This document shows positions 9,359 to 18,759 of a stretch of 64,000 nt of DNA, one piece after another. The notes below the pieces were generated by a model, which saw nothing but the letters and a program-made list of their open reading frames with translations, ran no database searches and was not told the origin of the DNA. This stretch comes from Bacteroidota bacterium (GTDB lineage Bacteria; Bacteroidota; Bacteroidia; Bacteroidales; VadinHA17): contig JAKPDL010000017.1 in the NCBI GenBank assembly GCA_029552825.1, forward strand, positions 1-64,000. The letters run 5' to 3'. How positions within the stretch are numbered: position 1 is the stretch's first letter; each line of letters begins with the position of its first letter. The translations under genes and the position numbers were made by a program.

Positions 9359-9426
9359 TATTTGTGAGTTGTTTTCACCTACAAAACAAACCTTTTAAAA
9401 AATTGTTCAGGATTTCTGTTAAATTT

Positions 9427-11517
9427 TTACTGCAACACAGGACTTGAAGGCAGCACAATCTGAAAACATGAGCCACTACCTTCATGGCTTTCAGCAGAAA
9501 TATGTCCTTTATTAATCAGCATTAATTCATGGCAAAGTTTCAGTCCTATGCCTGTGCCTTTCTCATTATCAGTGCCTGGTGTACTTATGATTTCAGTCGG
9601 ATTGAAGAGGTTTTTCAGATGCTCCTCAGGGATGCCGGTTCCGTTGTCGCAAACTTTTACGGATAGCGTGTTCTCATTTTTGTTTTCTTTCACAAGAACA
9701 CTTACGGTTCCTCCTGGATACGAGTATTTTATAGCGTTTGACAGAAGATTTCTTATTACAATATCAATCAAGTCTTTGTCGCAGTATGCCATTGAATTAC
9801 CTTCCTGATTGAAACTGATGCTAATCTTTTTCCTGTTTGCCGTTTCTTTAAAAATACTGGTGTTGGTCTGGATCATCATAGCAAGGTCGTGCATGCCAGG
9901 TGAATATTTTATTTTATCTTCCTGTCCTCTGCCCCACACAAGCATGTTCTCAAGAAGAGCAATCACCATCTGGGCATACTTTATGCTGGAATCTGCAAAT
10001 TCCTCATATTTGTCTTTGAATTCTTTTTCTTTGAGCAGATTGAGAATATAAAGTATGTTTACAACCGGACTTCTCAGGTCGTGAGCAATAACTGAGAAGA
10101 TTTTATTCTTGAAATTTATTATTTCAGTCAGTCTCAGATTCTGAGACTCTATCATGAGGTTCTTTTTTTCTATTTCTTTAGTTCTTAAGGTAAGTTCCCG
10201 GGTTCTTTCAGCAACAATATTTTCAAGATTCCTGTTTATTTTTTCGAGTTCAGCCTGTAGTCTTTCTTTTTCGTAGAATGCTTTTATCCATTTGGAAAGA
10301 AGAAGGACCGACTGGGCAAACAGGAAGATAACCATTAAAAATGGCATAAGGTATCCAAATGAAGATTTGGTCATTCCTGCAGAAACAAAAATATCATGCA
10401 GGGCGCCGAAAGATATTATCAGAAATAGAATGAAATAAAATGCATCTGTTATATTTTTTTTCAGGATTCCTTTGAACGATGATATCAAAGCATGTGCTAC
10501 AAGTGACACTATTCCAATATAAAGGATAAATACGCTGTAGCTGAATACTTTGACACTTGTAGCAAGTATGGCAATAATGGATGCTACAAATAGTACGGTA
10601 AGAGATTGTGAGAAAGCTTTGTTATTTTTTGAGGGGTAGAGGTAGTAATTATACCATGCCCAACCGCCTAAAGCGAGAAATGAGCAAAGGTATTCATACC
10701 GTATGGTCCACGACCAGCTCACGTCGGCATAATCATATATAAGGTATTCAGAAGTAAAAAAGGGCCTGATAGCGAGAAAGAGGAGGGTCAGGCTGTAAAT
10801 TAGGAGGATTTTGTCTCTGGGGTAGAGCAGGAAGAATAGCATAAAAAACAGGGCAAAGCTTCCAAGTATGCCAACTGTAATATAATCGGCAGCCAATTTG
10901 CTGGCCACTGATTTCTGGACGTCTTTATAGGTTCCGAATACCATGGTTTGCCAGAACCCACCCCTGCGGTGGTGAAAGTTTGCTACGTTAATCAGAATAC
11001 TTAATGTATCTGATGAAGAATTATATACTCTTAATCCAGGTCTGTATTCGGGTATGGTTGTCTCACTGGTTGTTCCGGGCTTGCCGTTTGAGTAAAGCAG
11101 GGAATCGTTTACCCAGAGTTCGAATGAAGAGTCGAAAACGGGAATGTCGAATGCATATGATGTTTCAGTGTTTTCTGGCAGAAGTATAACAAGGCGGTAC
11201 GCTGCGTATCCGTATTTATTAACCGGTATTTCCCCGGAATAGCTTGTCCAGTAAGCAGGAACTTTTCCATATATGTCAGGCTGTGGCCTCTTTTCAGATG
11301 TTGTGAAATCAGAAGGATAAAGGAACCTGTTCCAGTAGAATTCCCATTCGCCGTTCAGGTTAACCTTTATCCTGTCACCAGGTTTATATTCTCTGAGATC
11401 AAGTACTCCCTTAACTGCAACAGGCTCTTTTCCGGCAATGCTAACATTTACCGGCAATACCAGGCATAAGACGAGATAGCCCTGGCATAACAGTAATATT
11501 TTTAACAGTTTATGAAT
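9427..11517 (-). CDS. 7TMR-DISM sensor histidine kinase
   Basis: A membrane sensor kinase of about 696 residues. Order of parts: signal peptide, a periplasmic jelly-roll sugar-binding-like domain (LNGEWEFYWN to about residue 190), seven membrane helices of the 7TMR-DISM type, a coiled coil (KERLQAELEKINRNLE), HisKA with the phosphorylated His in FSVIAHDLRSPV, and an HATPase with N-box NLLSNAIKYS, DNGTGIPEE and GTGIGLKL. No response regulator is next to it. The start is odd: the first ATG/GTG/TTG-type codon is TTG 11457, which cuts off an in-frame leader (HKLLKILLLCQGYLVLCLV). That leader runs up to ATT at 11517-11515, two bases from the M3 gene's stop, so I extend the gene to that codon. A shorter protein from 11457 would lack an export signal. 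Confidence 0.85.
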   Translation of the reverse strand: MHKLLKILLLCQGYLVLCLVLPVNVSIAGKEPVAVKGVLDLREYKPGDRIKVNLNGEWEFYWNRFLYPSDFTTSEKRPQPDIYGKVPAYWTSYSGEIPVNKYGYAAYRLVILLPENTETSYAFDIPVFDSSFELWVNDSLLYSNGKPGTTSETTIPEYRPGLRVYNSSSDTLSILINVANFHHRRGGFWQTMVFGTYKDVQKSVASKLAADYITVGILGSFALFFMLFFLLYPRDKILLIYSLTLLFLAIRPFFTSEYLIYDYADVSWSWTIRYEYLCSFLALGGWAWYNYYLYPSKNNKAFSQSLTVLFVASIIAILATSVKVFSYSVFILYIGIVSLVAHALISSFKGILKKNITDAFYFILFLIISFGALHDIFVSAGMTKSSFGYLMPFLMVIFLFAQSVLLLSKWIKAFYEKERLQAELEKINRNLENIVAERTRELTLRTKEIEKKNLMIESQNLRLTEIINFKNKIFSVIAHDLRSPVVNILYILNLLKEKEFKDKYEEFADSSIKYAQMVIALLENMLVWGRGQEDKIKYSPGMHDLAMMIQTNTSIFKETANRKKISISFNQEGNSMAYCDKDLIDIVIRNLLSNAIKYSYPGGTVSVLVKENKNENTLSVKVCDNGTGIPEEHLKNLFNPTEIISTPGTDNEKGTGIGLKLCHELMLINKGHISAESHEGSGSCFQIVLPSSPVLQ

Positions 11518-11518
11518 A

Positions 11519-13627
11519 TTATTTTAATCCTCTGTTTTCAAGTAAAGCATCTACACTTGGTTCTTTTCCTCTGAAAGCCAGATACATGTCATGCGGGTCC
11601 CTTGTACCGCCTCTTGAAAGTATCTCTTTTTCAAATCTTGATGCAACCTCTCTGTTAAAGATGTCACCAGTTTCCTTAAATGCCTGGAATGCATCACAGT
11701 CCAGTATTTCGCACCAGATATAACTGTAATAGCCTGCTGCATAACCGCCTGCCCAAATATGGTTGAAATATGTCGACCTGTACCTGGGTTTTATTTCAGG
11801 GATTAATCCGTATTTATCCAGAACTTTCTTTTCGAATTCTCTGATATTTAGTTCTACAGGTTCCTTAAGTATATGGTACTCCATATCAAGAAGTGAAGCG
11901 GCAAGGTATTCAACTGTAATAAAGCCCATATTGAATTTGCTTGCCTTATCAAGTTTATCAACAAGATCCTGTGGAATTATTTCGCCTGTCTGATAATGTT
12001 TTGCATACACTTTGAGCACTTCAGGTTCCAGTACCCAGTGTTCCATTATCTGGGAAGGGAGTTCGACAAAGTCGCGAGGAACTGAGGTGCCTGACACCCC
12101 GGGATAGGTTGAATTTGAAAGAAGTTGATGGAGAGCATGACCGAATTCATGGAATAAAGTAGTTGCTTCTTCCACAGTAAGTAATGAAGGTTTGTCGCCT
12201 GAGGGAGGAGTTGAGTTGGTTACTATATAAACCACAGGTGTAACCATTTTTCCGTCGGGTTCTCTGTACTGCCCTCTGAATGCACCGCACCATGCTCCAC
12301 CTCGTTTTGATTCACGAGGATAATTGTCAATATAAAGAACTCCCACATGCTTATTGTCTCTTGTAACTTCATATGTCTTTACGTCGGGGTGATATTTTGG
12401 AATGTTGTTTCTTTCCTTGAATTCGAGATTATAGAGGCGGTTGGCAACATAAAACATTCCTTTTATAACATTTTCCGTAAGAAAATATGGCCGTGTAGCT
12501 TCATCATTCAGGTCAAACTTTTCTTTTTTTATTTTTTCGGTATAGAACCACCAGTCCCACGGCTGAAGTTTGAACTTGCCTCCTTCCCTGTCTATAATCG
12601 CTTGCTGGGCTGCAGCTTCTGCCTTTGCGACCGGAAGTGCAGCATCCCAGATCTGCAGCAGCAACTCAAACACTTTTTCGGGTGTCTTTGCCATATTTCT
12701 TTCAAGCACGTATGAAGCATAATCTTCGTATCCAAGTAGTTTTGCCCTTTCAACTCTTAGTTTTGCCATACGTGCTATTATTGCTTTGTTATCGCGCTCA
12801 TTATCATTATCGCCTTTCATGAAGTAAGCTGTAAAGAGTTTCTCTCTGAGGTCTCTGCGTTCAGAGTATTGCAGGAATGGAGTCATTGAAGGTACCTGAA
12901 GTGTAAATACATATTTACCGTCGAGCCCCATGCTTTTTGCCAGTGCAGCTGCCTGAGCCCTCACACCTTCCGGCAGACCAACCAGTTCTTCTTCTTTTTC
13001 CAGTACAAGCTTAAAGGCATTTGTCTCGGCAAGCAGATTCTCTCCGAAACGCACTGAAAGAAGCGATAGTTCCTCGTTTATTTTACGAAGTTTCTCTTTA
13101 TCTTCCGGCGATAGTGCAGCGCCATTGCGGACAAACGACTTGTAAGTGTCATCCAGAATCTTCTTTTCTTCTTCGGTGAGATTAAATTTATCCCTGTTCT
13201 CATAAACCTGTTTTATTCTCTGAAAAAGGCTATCGTTCAGATTAATATCGTCACGGTGCCTGGCCATTAGCGGGGCAATCTCCTTATTTATTGCCTGCAG
13301 GGTGTCGTTGGTGTGGGCTGAATTTAGAGCCCCGAAAACCCGTGAAACCTCCCCAAGAAGCTTGCCGCTATATTCTAAAGCCTTTATGGTGTTTTCGAAT
13401 GTAGGAGGTTCGGGATTGTTAATAATTTCCCTGATGACAGCCTTCTGCTCCTCAAAGCCCTTGAGATACGCAGGTTTGAAATGCTCTGCCTTTATTTTGT
13501 CAAATGGAGGAACTTCAAAGGGAGTATTATACTTCCTGTTTAAAAATGGATTCTCGTTCATAACTTTTTGCTTGCAGCCTGAAATAAGAAACGTTGCTAT
13601 AACTGCCAGTAACAGAATTTTTTTCAT
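11519..13627 (-). CDS. dcp: M3 family metallopeptidase, peptidyl-dipeptidase (Dcp)-like lipoprotein
   Basis: A 702-residue zinc peptidase of family M3 (Dcp/oligopeptidase A group), cutting short peptides. The zinc motif HEFGHALHQ lies near residues 490-498, followed by PRDFVELPSQIMEHW, whose Glu residues complete the site. The N-terminus MKKILLLAVIATFLISGC is a lipoprotein signal with lipobox ISGC, so the enzyme should be anchored to a membrane facing the periplasm. The C-terminal part (YFNHIWAGGYAAGYYSYIW) is the usual substrate-binding Tyr/Gly region. The sensor kinase gene follows with almost no gap. Together with the S46 and M14 enzymes it indicates a peptide-degrading periplasm. Dipeptidyl versus endopeptidase mode cannot be settled by eye. 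Confidence 0.92.
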   Translation of the reverse strand: MKKILLLAVIATFLISGCKQKVMNENPFLNRKYNTPFEVPPFDKIKAEHFKPAYLKGFEEQKAVIREIINNPEPPTFENTIKALEYSGKLLGEVSRVFGALNSAHTNDTLQAINKEIAPLMARHRDDINLNDSLFQRIKQVYENRDKFNLTEEEKKILDDTYKSFVRNGAALSPEDKEKLRKINEELSLLSVRFGENLLAETNAFKLVLEKEEELVGLPEGVRAQAAALAKSMGLDGKYVFTLQVPSMTPFLQYSERRDLREKLFTAYFMKGDNDNERDNKAIIARMAKLRVERAKLLGYEDYASYVLERNMAKTPEKVFELLLQIWDAALPVAKAEAAAQQAIIDREGGKFKLQPWDWWFYTEKIKKEKFDLNDEATRPYFLTENVIKGMFYVANRLYNLEFKERNNIPKYHPDVKTYEVTRDNKHVGVLYIDNYPRESKRGGAWCGAFRGQYREPDGKMVTPVVYIVTNSTPPSGDKPSLLTVEEATTLFHEFGHALHQLLSNSTYPGVSGTSVPRDFVELPSQIMEHWVLEPEVLKVYAKHYQTGEIIPQDLVDKLDKASKFNMGFITVEYLAASLLDMEYHILKEPVELNIREFEKKVLDKYGLIPEIKPRYRSTYFNHIWAGGYAAGYYSYIWCEILDCDAFQAFKETGDIFNREVASRFEKEILSRGGTRDPHDMYLAFRGKEPSVDALLENRGLK

Positions 13628-13655
13628 AGGTTTCGATTTTTACGGGATGTTTTTT

Positions 13656-13663
13656 CAAATATA
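13656..13663 (-). promoter_or_regulatory. -7 element (TATATTTG) for the M3 peptidase gene
   Basis: On the minus strand TATATTTG (CAAATATA on plus, 13656-13663) fits TAnnTTTG and stands 29 bases before the ATG at 13627. The -33 position reads TTTT rather than TTG, so the match is partial. Confidence 0.4.
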
Positions 13664-13757
13664 ATGCATGTATTTAATTTAAAAGCAGGTAAAAATTATA
13701 TCAGGCAAAAAAAATAAAAAAATACTACATTTATATTATTAATAATAAAGTAAAAAG

Positions 13758-15068
13758 GTGAAAAAGAATTTATTACTGGTTCCTTTTTTGCTTTTTCTTC
13801 TTGAATCAGCAGGGCAACAGCCGGAAATCATACTTAAAAAAGGATGGAACTTCGGGTTTTTACCAGCAGTTGCATATGATTCGGACCTTGGTATATATTA
13901 CGGAATTATTATTAACCCATTTGATTATGGTGATGGTTCTGTTTACCCGGATTATCTGCAATCGGTTTTCCTTCAGGTATCAGGTTATTCAGGAGGTAGT
14001 TCAGAACATATACTTGAATATGTTTCATATTCACTTTTACCAAGCACCCGTTTTAGTACGGGCATAAAATACACAGGTTATAAAGCTTATCCCTTTTATG
14101 GATACAATGGCAATGAATCGTACTATAATGTTGATTGGGAGAATGATGAGAGTTCTGCTTACCGGACACGTATGTTTTACAGGCTGGCGAGAAAGAATTT
14201 CAGAATTTTGACAGATATACAGGATACTGTTGGAAATACGAATTATCAATGGCATTTAGGTTTCATGGCAAACTATTGCAGGACAGGTGCTGTTGATATA
14301 GTAAGAATGAATAAAAGACTTCCTGCCAGCAGGCAATTACCTGATACAGCCACTCTGTACGACAAGTACTGTGAGTGGGGACTTCTTGACGATGCTGAAA
14401 GAGACGGGGGTATAACCGGAACCCTTATGGCAGGTTTAATATATGATTCGAGAGACCGGCTTACATGTCCGGGAAAGGGAGTATTTTCAGAGGTTAACCT
14501 TTTGTGGATGCCTCCATTTCTGTGCGAGAAAAACTATTCATATCTCAAGTTCGGGTTAATACATCGTCAGTACATTACTCTTGTCACTCGCCGTTTGATT
14601 TTTGCATACAGGTTCTGGCTGAATGTCAATCTTGCAGGGGATCAACCTTTTTATACGCGTCAGCTGATAGCAGGTTTTCAGGGGAACGAAGGATATGGCG
14701 GCTATTCTACACTGAGAGGAGTGCTGATGCAGAGAATAGTGGCAGAAGGATTTATCCTTGGTACTGCAGAATTAAGGTCGCGCCTGGTAAATTTCAGGTT
14801 TATCAATCAGAACTGGTATATCGGGGCAGTAGCTTTTATTGATGCCGGACGTATTATAAAACCCGTAAGTCTTAACCTGTCAAATGTGCCGCAGGCCGAT
14901 TATGAGATTTTTTTCAGACCATCCGACAGGTCTCTGCATAAATCGGCCGGAGGCGGACTTAAGCTTGCAATGAATGAAAACTTTGTTCTTTCTGCTGAAT
15001 TTGCAGCACCTTTCGACAGGCAGGACGGAGTTTCGGGCCTTTATCTTGGACTTGGATATCAGTTTTAA
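13758..15068 (+). CDS. BamA/TamA-like outer-membrane beta-barrel protein
   Basis: A 436-residue predicted outer-membrane barrel related to the surface-antigen (Omp85/BamA/TamA) family. It begins with GTG at 13758 and a signal peptide (MKKNLLLVPFLLFLLESAGQ), has many alternating strands rich in Tyr, and ends in YLGLGYQF with a terminal Phe as barrel proteins do. GGYSTLRGVLMQRIVAEG followed by LGTAELRSRLVNF is the conserved LRGY-like region near the last strands of the family, here LRGV. No POTRA domains precede the barrel, so it is a short, POTRA-less member and not BamA itself. The gene is divergent from the M3 peptidase and is followed by a strong terminator. Substrate or partner is unknown. 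Confidence 0.75.
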   Translation: MKKNLLLVPFLLFLLESAGQQPEIILKKGWNFGFLPAVAYDSDLGIYYGIIINPFDYGDGSVYPDYLQSVFLQVSGYSGGSSEHILEYVSYSLLPSTRFSTGIKYTGYKAYPFYGYNGNESYYNVDWENDESSAYRTRMFYRLARKNFRILTDIQDTVGNTNYQWHLGFMANYCRTGAVDIVRMNKRLPASRQLPDTATLYDKYCEWGLLDDAERDGGITGTLMAGLIYDSRDRLTCPGKGVFSEVNLLWMPPFLCEKNYSYLKFGLIHRQYITLVTRRLIFAYRFWLNVNLAGDQPFYTRQLIAGFQGNEGYGGYSTLRGVLMQRIVAEGFILGTAELRSRLVNFRFINQNWYIGAVAFIDAGRIIKPVSLNLSNVPQADYEIFFRPSDRSLHKSAGGGLKLAMNENFVLSAEFAAPFDRQDGVSGLYLGLGYQF

Positions 15069-15090
15069 ACATTATACCATAAAAAAGAGG

Positions 15091-15112
15091 AAGGCGCCGG
15101 GCGGCGCCTTTT
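15091..15112 (+). terminator. Rho-independent terminator after the barrel gene
   Basis: A perfect 8-bp stem AAGGCGCC / GGCGCCTT (15091-15098 and 15103-15110) with loop GGGC, running into TTTTC. It lies 23 bases after the stop of the outer-membrane barrel gene. Confidence 0.85.
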
Positions 15113-15480
15113 CTACCCTCCTGTCAAACTAAAACCTGATTGAATCTGCCGGTTGGCTGGTAGAGATGTAACTTAATGTCAACCAACATAAATACGCAAA
15201 AAACGAGCCAGTGTTGCATAAAAAATGTTAAAATTTTCATAAAAGTTACATACTATAAGATTGCGTTAAAATCAACCAGCAATATGAATTTAAAATACAA
15301 CATATTAAAATAGTTTTTAACTTGCATCCTCATTTATCATGCAAACTGTGCTAGAAAAACTCAGATACAGTTTTATGTTGTGCCGTCTTGGCCGCAGACT
15401 CTATTGCTGCCTTATGTTCTACGGCTGTTAATCACTTTTTTCAGGCTTAATATCTCCACGCATAATTTTTCTGTTAGCAC
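15113..15480. other. AT-rich intergenic region before the glycyl radical operon
   Basis: About 370 bases of AT-rich sequence that should carry the promoter of the activase/glycyl radical enzyme pair. I see no clear TAnnTTTG with a spaced TTG. A 30-codon frame (15339-15431, Cys-rich, ATG to TAA) is present but has no supporting features. Confidence 0.5.
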
Positions 15481-16281
15481 ATGAAAGGTCTTGTTTTCAG
15501 TATAAAACGTTATTCAATACATGATGGTCCTGGCATCAGGGTGACTGTTTTCATGAAAGGTTGTCCGCTTTCGTGCTGGTGGTGCCATAACCCTGAAGGT
15601 ATATCACCTGAACCTGAAGAAGTTAATGAGATAAAGCGAATAGGGAAGAAGGAGTTTTCTGTAAAAAAGATGGCAGGTGAATATTATGAACCGGAGGATA
15701 TCGTTGCATTGATTGAAAGAGACAGAGTTTTCATAGAACGATCTGGAGGGGGCATTACTTTTTCAGGAGGAGAACCATTTATGCAGCCTGAATTTTTGCT
15801 TGAAACACTGAAAGTGTGCAGAAAAGCGGGGTTCCATACTGCTATTGACACATCAGGGCATTTTCCGTCGGAACTTCTTCCGGAAGTTTTACCATATACG
15901 TGCCTTTTTCTGTTCGACCTGAAACACCTGGATCCGGAAAAACACCAGAAATTTACAGGTGTTACAAATACACTTATTCTGAAGAATCTTCAGCTAATGC
16001 TGAAATCCGATGTCGAAATAATGCTGAGGATACCTGTTATTCCAGGAATTAATGATGATGAACAGCATCTTTTTGAGTTAAGAAAATACATTAGTGAAAT
16101 AAAAACAGGCAGAATAAGGATGATTAATCTTTTACCTTACCATAAAATAGGTGCCTCAAAGTACAGGAGATTAAACCGTGAGGACAAAATGAAGGATTAT
16201 AATACACCATCATCCGAAAGGATGAAGGAGTTGAAGGAATTTTTTTCCGCCACAGGTATAAAGGTTAAGATTGGAGGGTGA
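15481..16281 (+). CDS. Glycyl radical enzyme activase (radical SAM, PflA type)
   Basis: A 266-residue radical-SAM protein that installs the glycyl radical on its partner enzyme. The N-terminus YSIHDGPGIRVTVFMKGCPL leads into CPLSCWWC, the Cx3Cx2C motif holding the [4Fe-4S] cluster; GGGITFSGGEPFMQPEF is the SAM-binding GGE region. There is no Cys-rich ferredoxin insert after the cluster motif, so the protein resembles PflA rather than the longer activases with extra clusters. Its partner starts downstream in the same operon (gap of 34 bases to the chosen ATG). The enzyme is oxygen-sensitive and expected to act in the anaerobic cytoplasm. Confidence 0.93.
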   Translation: MKGLVFSIKRYSIHDGPGIRVTVFMKGCPLSCWWCHNPEGISPEPEEVNEIKRIGKKEFSVKKMAGEYYEPEDIVALIERDRVFIERSGGGITFSGGEPFMQPEFLLETLKVCRKAGFHTAIDTSGHFPSELLPEVLPYTCLFLFDLKHLDPEKHQKFTGVTNTLILKNLQLMLKSDVEIMLRIPVIPGINDDEQHLFELRKYISEIKTGRIRMINLLPYHKIGASKYRRLNREDKMKDYNTPSSERMKELKEFFSATGIKVKIGG

Positions 16282-16315
16282 TATAATTGTTAAATCTGAA
16301 AAAATTTTAGAAGCC

Positions 16316-18679
16316 ATGACTGAACGAGTAAGAAAACTAAGGGAACAGAGTCTTAATGCTGAGGAGACTATTTCAGCCGAAAGGGCAATACTGATAACGC
16401 AATTTTATAAAAGTGATGAGGCCAGGGGTTTGTCGGCTCCGGTATTAAGAGCCAGAGCATTTGAATACCTGCTTCGCAACAAGCATATATGTATAAATGA
16501 AGGTGAATTGATTGTGGGTGAAAGAGGTCCTGCCCCTAAAGCTACACCCACCTATCCTGAGATATGTGTTCATAGCATTAAAGACCTTGAGATACTGAAC
16601 AGCAGGCCTAAAGTATCATTCAAGGTAAGCAAAGAGGTTTTTGAAGTTTACGAAAAAGAGATTATCCCCTTCTGGAAAGGCAGGAGTAACCGCGACAGGA
16701 TTATGAGTTTGATGACCCCTGAGTGGCTCGATGCATATGAAGCAGGAGTGTTTACAGAGTTTCAGGAGCAGCGGGCTCCCGGACATACGGTACTGGGATA
16801 TAAGATGTTCAAAACTGGCTTTCTGCAGTTAAAAGAAGAGATAAAGGCAAGTATAGCTAAGATTGATTTTTACAATGACCCGGATGCACTGAGAAAGCTG
16901 GAGGAACTTAAAGCAATGGATATTGCATGTGATGCGATAATTATGTATGCCCGCCGTCATGCTGAAGAACTTGAAAAGATGGCTCAAAAGGAACCGAATC
17001 AAGGAAGAAAGAAAGAACTTGAAAAAATGGCGGCAATATGCCGCAAGGTGCCTGCCCATGCTCCCGAAACGGTACATGAAATGCTTCAACATTACTGGTT
17101 CATCCACCTTGGAGTTATAACCGAACTAAATCCGTGGGACTCATTCAATCCCGGACGCCTTGACCAGCACCTGCTGCCTGTATTCAAAAATGATATTGAA
17201 TCGGGGAATGCTTCCAGAGACGAGCTTTATGAACTGCTATGCTGTTTCTGGGTAAAGTTTAACAATCATCCTGCCCCTCCCAAAGTAGGAGTAACGGCAC
17301 AGGAAAGCAATACTTATACCGACTTCTGCCTGATCAACCTTGGAGGTGTAAAGCCCGATGGCAGCGATGGAGTGAATGAAGTAACATATATGCTGCTTGA
17401 TGTGATAAAAGAGATGAGGCTGGTGCAGCCAAGCTCAATGATTCAGGTAAGCAAAAAGTCGCCCGACAGGTTTGTTCACAAAGCCCTCGACATCATAAAA
17501 ACAGGGTTCGGGCAGCCTTCGGTGTTCAATACCGATGCCATTATCCAGGAGCTTCTGCGACAGGGGAAGGATATTACCGATGCCCGTAACGGAGGTGCCT
17601 CAGGTTGCGTGGAGACAGGAGCCTTCGGGACAGAATGTTATTGGCTTACAGGTTACTTTAACATGCCAAAGGTTTTTGAAATTACAATTAACAACGGTAT
17701 AGACCCACGCACTGGAAAGCAGATAGGTCTTAAAACCGGAGAGGTAGAGTCATTCAAGACCTTTGAAGAACTTGTTGAAGCCTTCAGGAAACAGGTGAAC
17801 TATTTTATTGATATCAAGATACGAGGGAATAATGTGATCAGCAAGACATTTGCTGAGTTCCTTCCTGTACCATTCCTGTCTCTTCTTATAGAAGACTGCA
17901 TAGCTAATGGCAAAGATTACAACAACGGAGGAGCCAGATACAATACTACTTATATTCAGGGAGTTGGGCTGGGAAGTATGGCTGACATACTTACTTCGGT
18001 CAGGTACAATATTTACGATAAAGGCAAATATTCATGGGAAGAGGTCAAGGAAGCGTTGCAGGCTGACTTTAAGGGGTTTGAGCAGATGCAGTACGATTTT
18101 CTGTACGAAACACCCAGATACGGTAATGATGATGATTATGCCGACAGGCATGCCGTAAAAGTTTTCGAGATATTTTATGATGCAGTGAATGGGAGACCCG
18201 ATTTGCGGGGAGGAGTTCACAGAATAAATTTACTTCCGACCACTTCACATATTTATTTCGGAAGTGTGACAGGAGCTACACCCGACGGGCGTAATGCCAG
18301 GCAGCCCCTGTCGGAGGGAATTTCTCCAGTCCAGGGAGCTGACCATGAAGGTCCCACGGCAGTTATTAAGTCAGCGTCGAAGATTGATCACCTTAAGACA
18401 GGCGGGACATTGCTGAACCAGAGATTCTCACCTTCCTTCTTTAACGATGAAAACAGCTATGCAAACCTTACAGCACTTATAAGAAGTTATTTCAGCCTCG
18501 ATGGACATCATATTCAGTTCAACGTGGTTTCAACAGAAACCCTGAGAGATGCACAGAAACATCCGGAAAAATATCGTGACCTGATTGTGCGCGTTGCAGG
18601 ATACAGCGACTATTTCAACGATCTGGGTGAAGACCTGCAGAATGAAATAATACGGCGGACAGAGCACGAAGAAATTTAG
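16316..18679 (+). CDS. hypD: Glycyl radical enzyme, trans-4-hydroxy-L-proline dehydratase (HypD) type
   Basis: A 787-residue glycyl radical enzyme closely resembling HypD, which dehydrates trans-4-hydroxyproline to 1-pyrroline-5-carboxylate. The thiyl Cys is in GGASGCVETGAFG (Cys431, with Glu433), and the radical Gly is in VRVAGYSDYF (Gly762). Stretches such as YPEICVHSIKDLEILN, ELNPWDSFNPGRLDQHL and GGTLLNQRFSPSFF match HypD as I remember it, and the length is nearly that of the clostridial enzyme. ATG 16316 gives the standard N-terminus MTERVRKLREQSLNAEE; an in-frame TTG at 16271 overlaps the activase and has GGAGGG just after it, so a start slightly upstream is possible. No pyrroline-5-carboxylate reductase gene lies beside it. 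Other GRE substrates cannot be fully excluded. Confidence 0.85.
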   Translation: MTERVRKLREQSLNAEETISAERAILITQFYKSDEARGLSAPVLRARAFEYLLRNKHICINEGELIVGERGPAPKATPTYPEICVHSIKDLEILNSRPKVSFKVSKEVFEVYEKEIIPFWKGRSNRDRIMSLMTPEWLDAYEAGVFTEFQEQRAPGHTVLGYKMFKTGFLQLKEEIKASIAKIDFYNDPDALRKLEELKAMDIACDAIIMYARRHAEELEKMAQKEPNQGRKKELEKMAAICRKVPAHAPETVHEMLQHYWFIHLGVITELNPWDSFNPGRLDQHLLPVFKNDIESGNASRDELYELLCCFWVKFNNHPAPPKVGVTAQESNTYTDFCLINLGGVKPDGSDGVNEVTYMLLDVIKEMRLVQPSSMIQVSKKSPDRFVHKALDIIKTGFGQPSVFNTDAIIQELLRQGKDITDARNGGASGCVETGAFGTECYWLTGYFNMPKVFEITINNGIDPRTGKQIGLKTGEVESFKTFEELVEAFRKQVNYFIDIKIRGNNVISKTFAEFLPVPFLSLLIEDCIANGKDYNNGGARYNTTYIQGVGLGSMADILTSVRYNIYDKGKYSWEEVKEALQADFKGFEQMQYDFLYETPRYGNDDDYADRHAVKVFEIFYDAVNGRPDLRGGVHRINLLPTTSHIYFGSVTGATPDGRNARQPLSEGISPVQGADHEGPTAVIKSASKIDHLKTGGTLLNQRFSPSFFNDENSYANLTALIRSYFSLDGHHIQFNVVSTETLRDAQKHPEKYRDLIVRVAGYSDYFNDLGEDLQNEIIRRTEHEEI

Positions 18680-18759
18680 CGGTTGCATAATAGCTTTCCC
18701 CGCTCCGGTACACTAAATCCGGTTCTGTCTTAAAGTCTTAAATCAGTTTCCTGAAAATA

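Noticed and set aside
15339-15431. 30-codon Cys-rich frame before the glycyl radical operon
   Set aside because: Chance frame is likely: no motif, no promoter and no repeat of the usual leader-peptide kind.
16271-16315. Upstream TTG start for the glycyl radical enzyme
   Set aside because: The family N-terminus begins near ATG 16316; the extra residues overlap the activase and show no resemblance.
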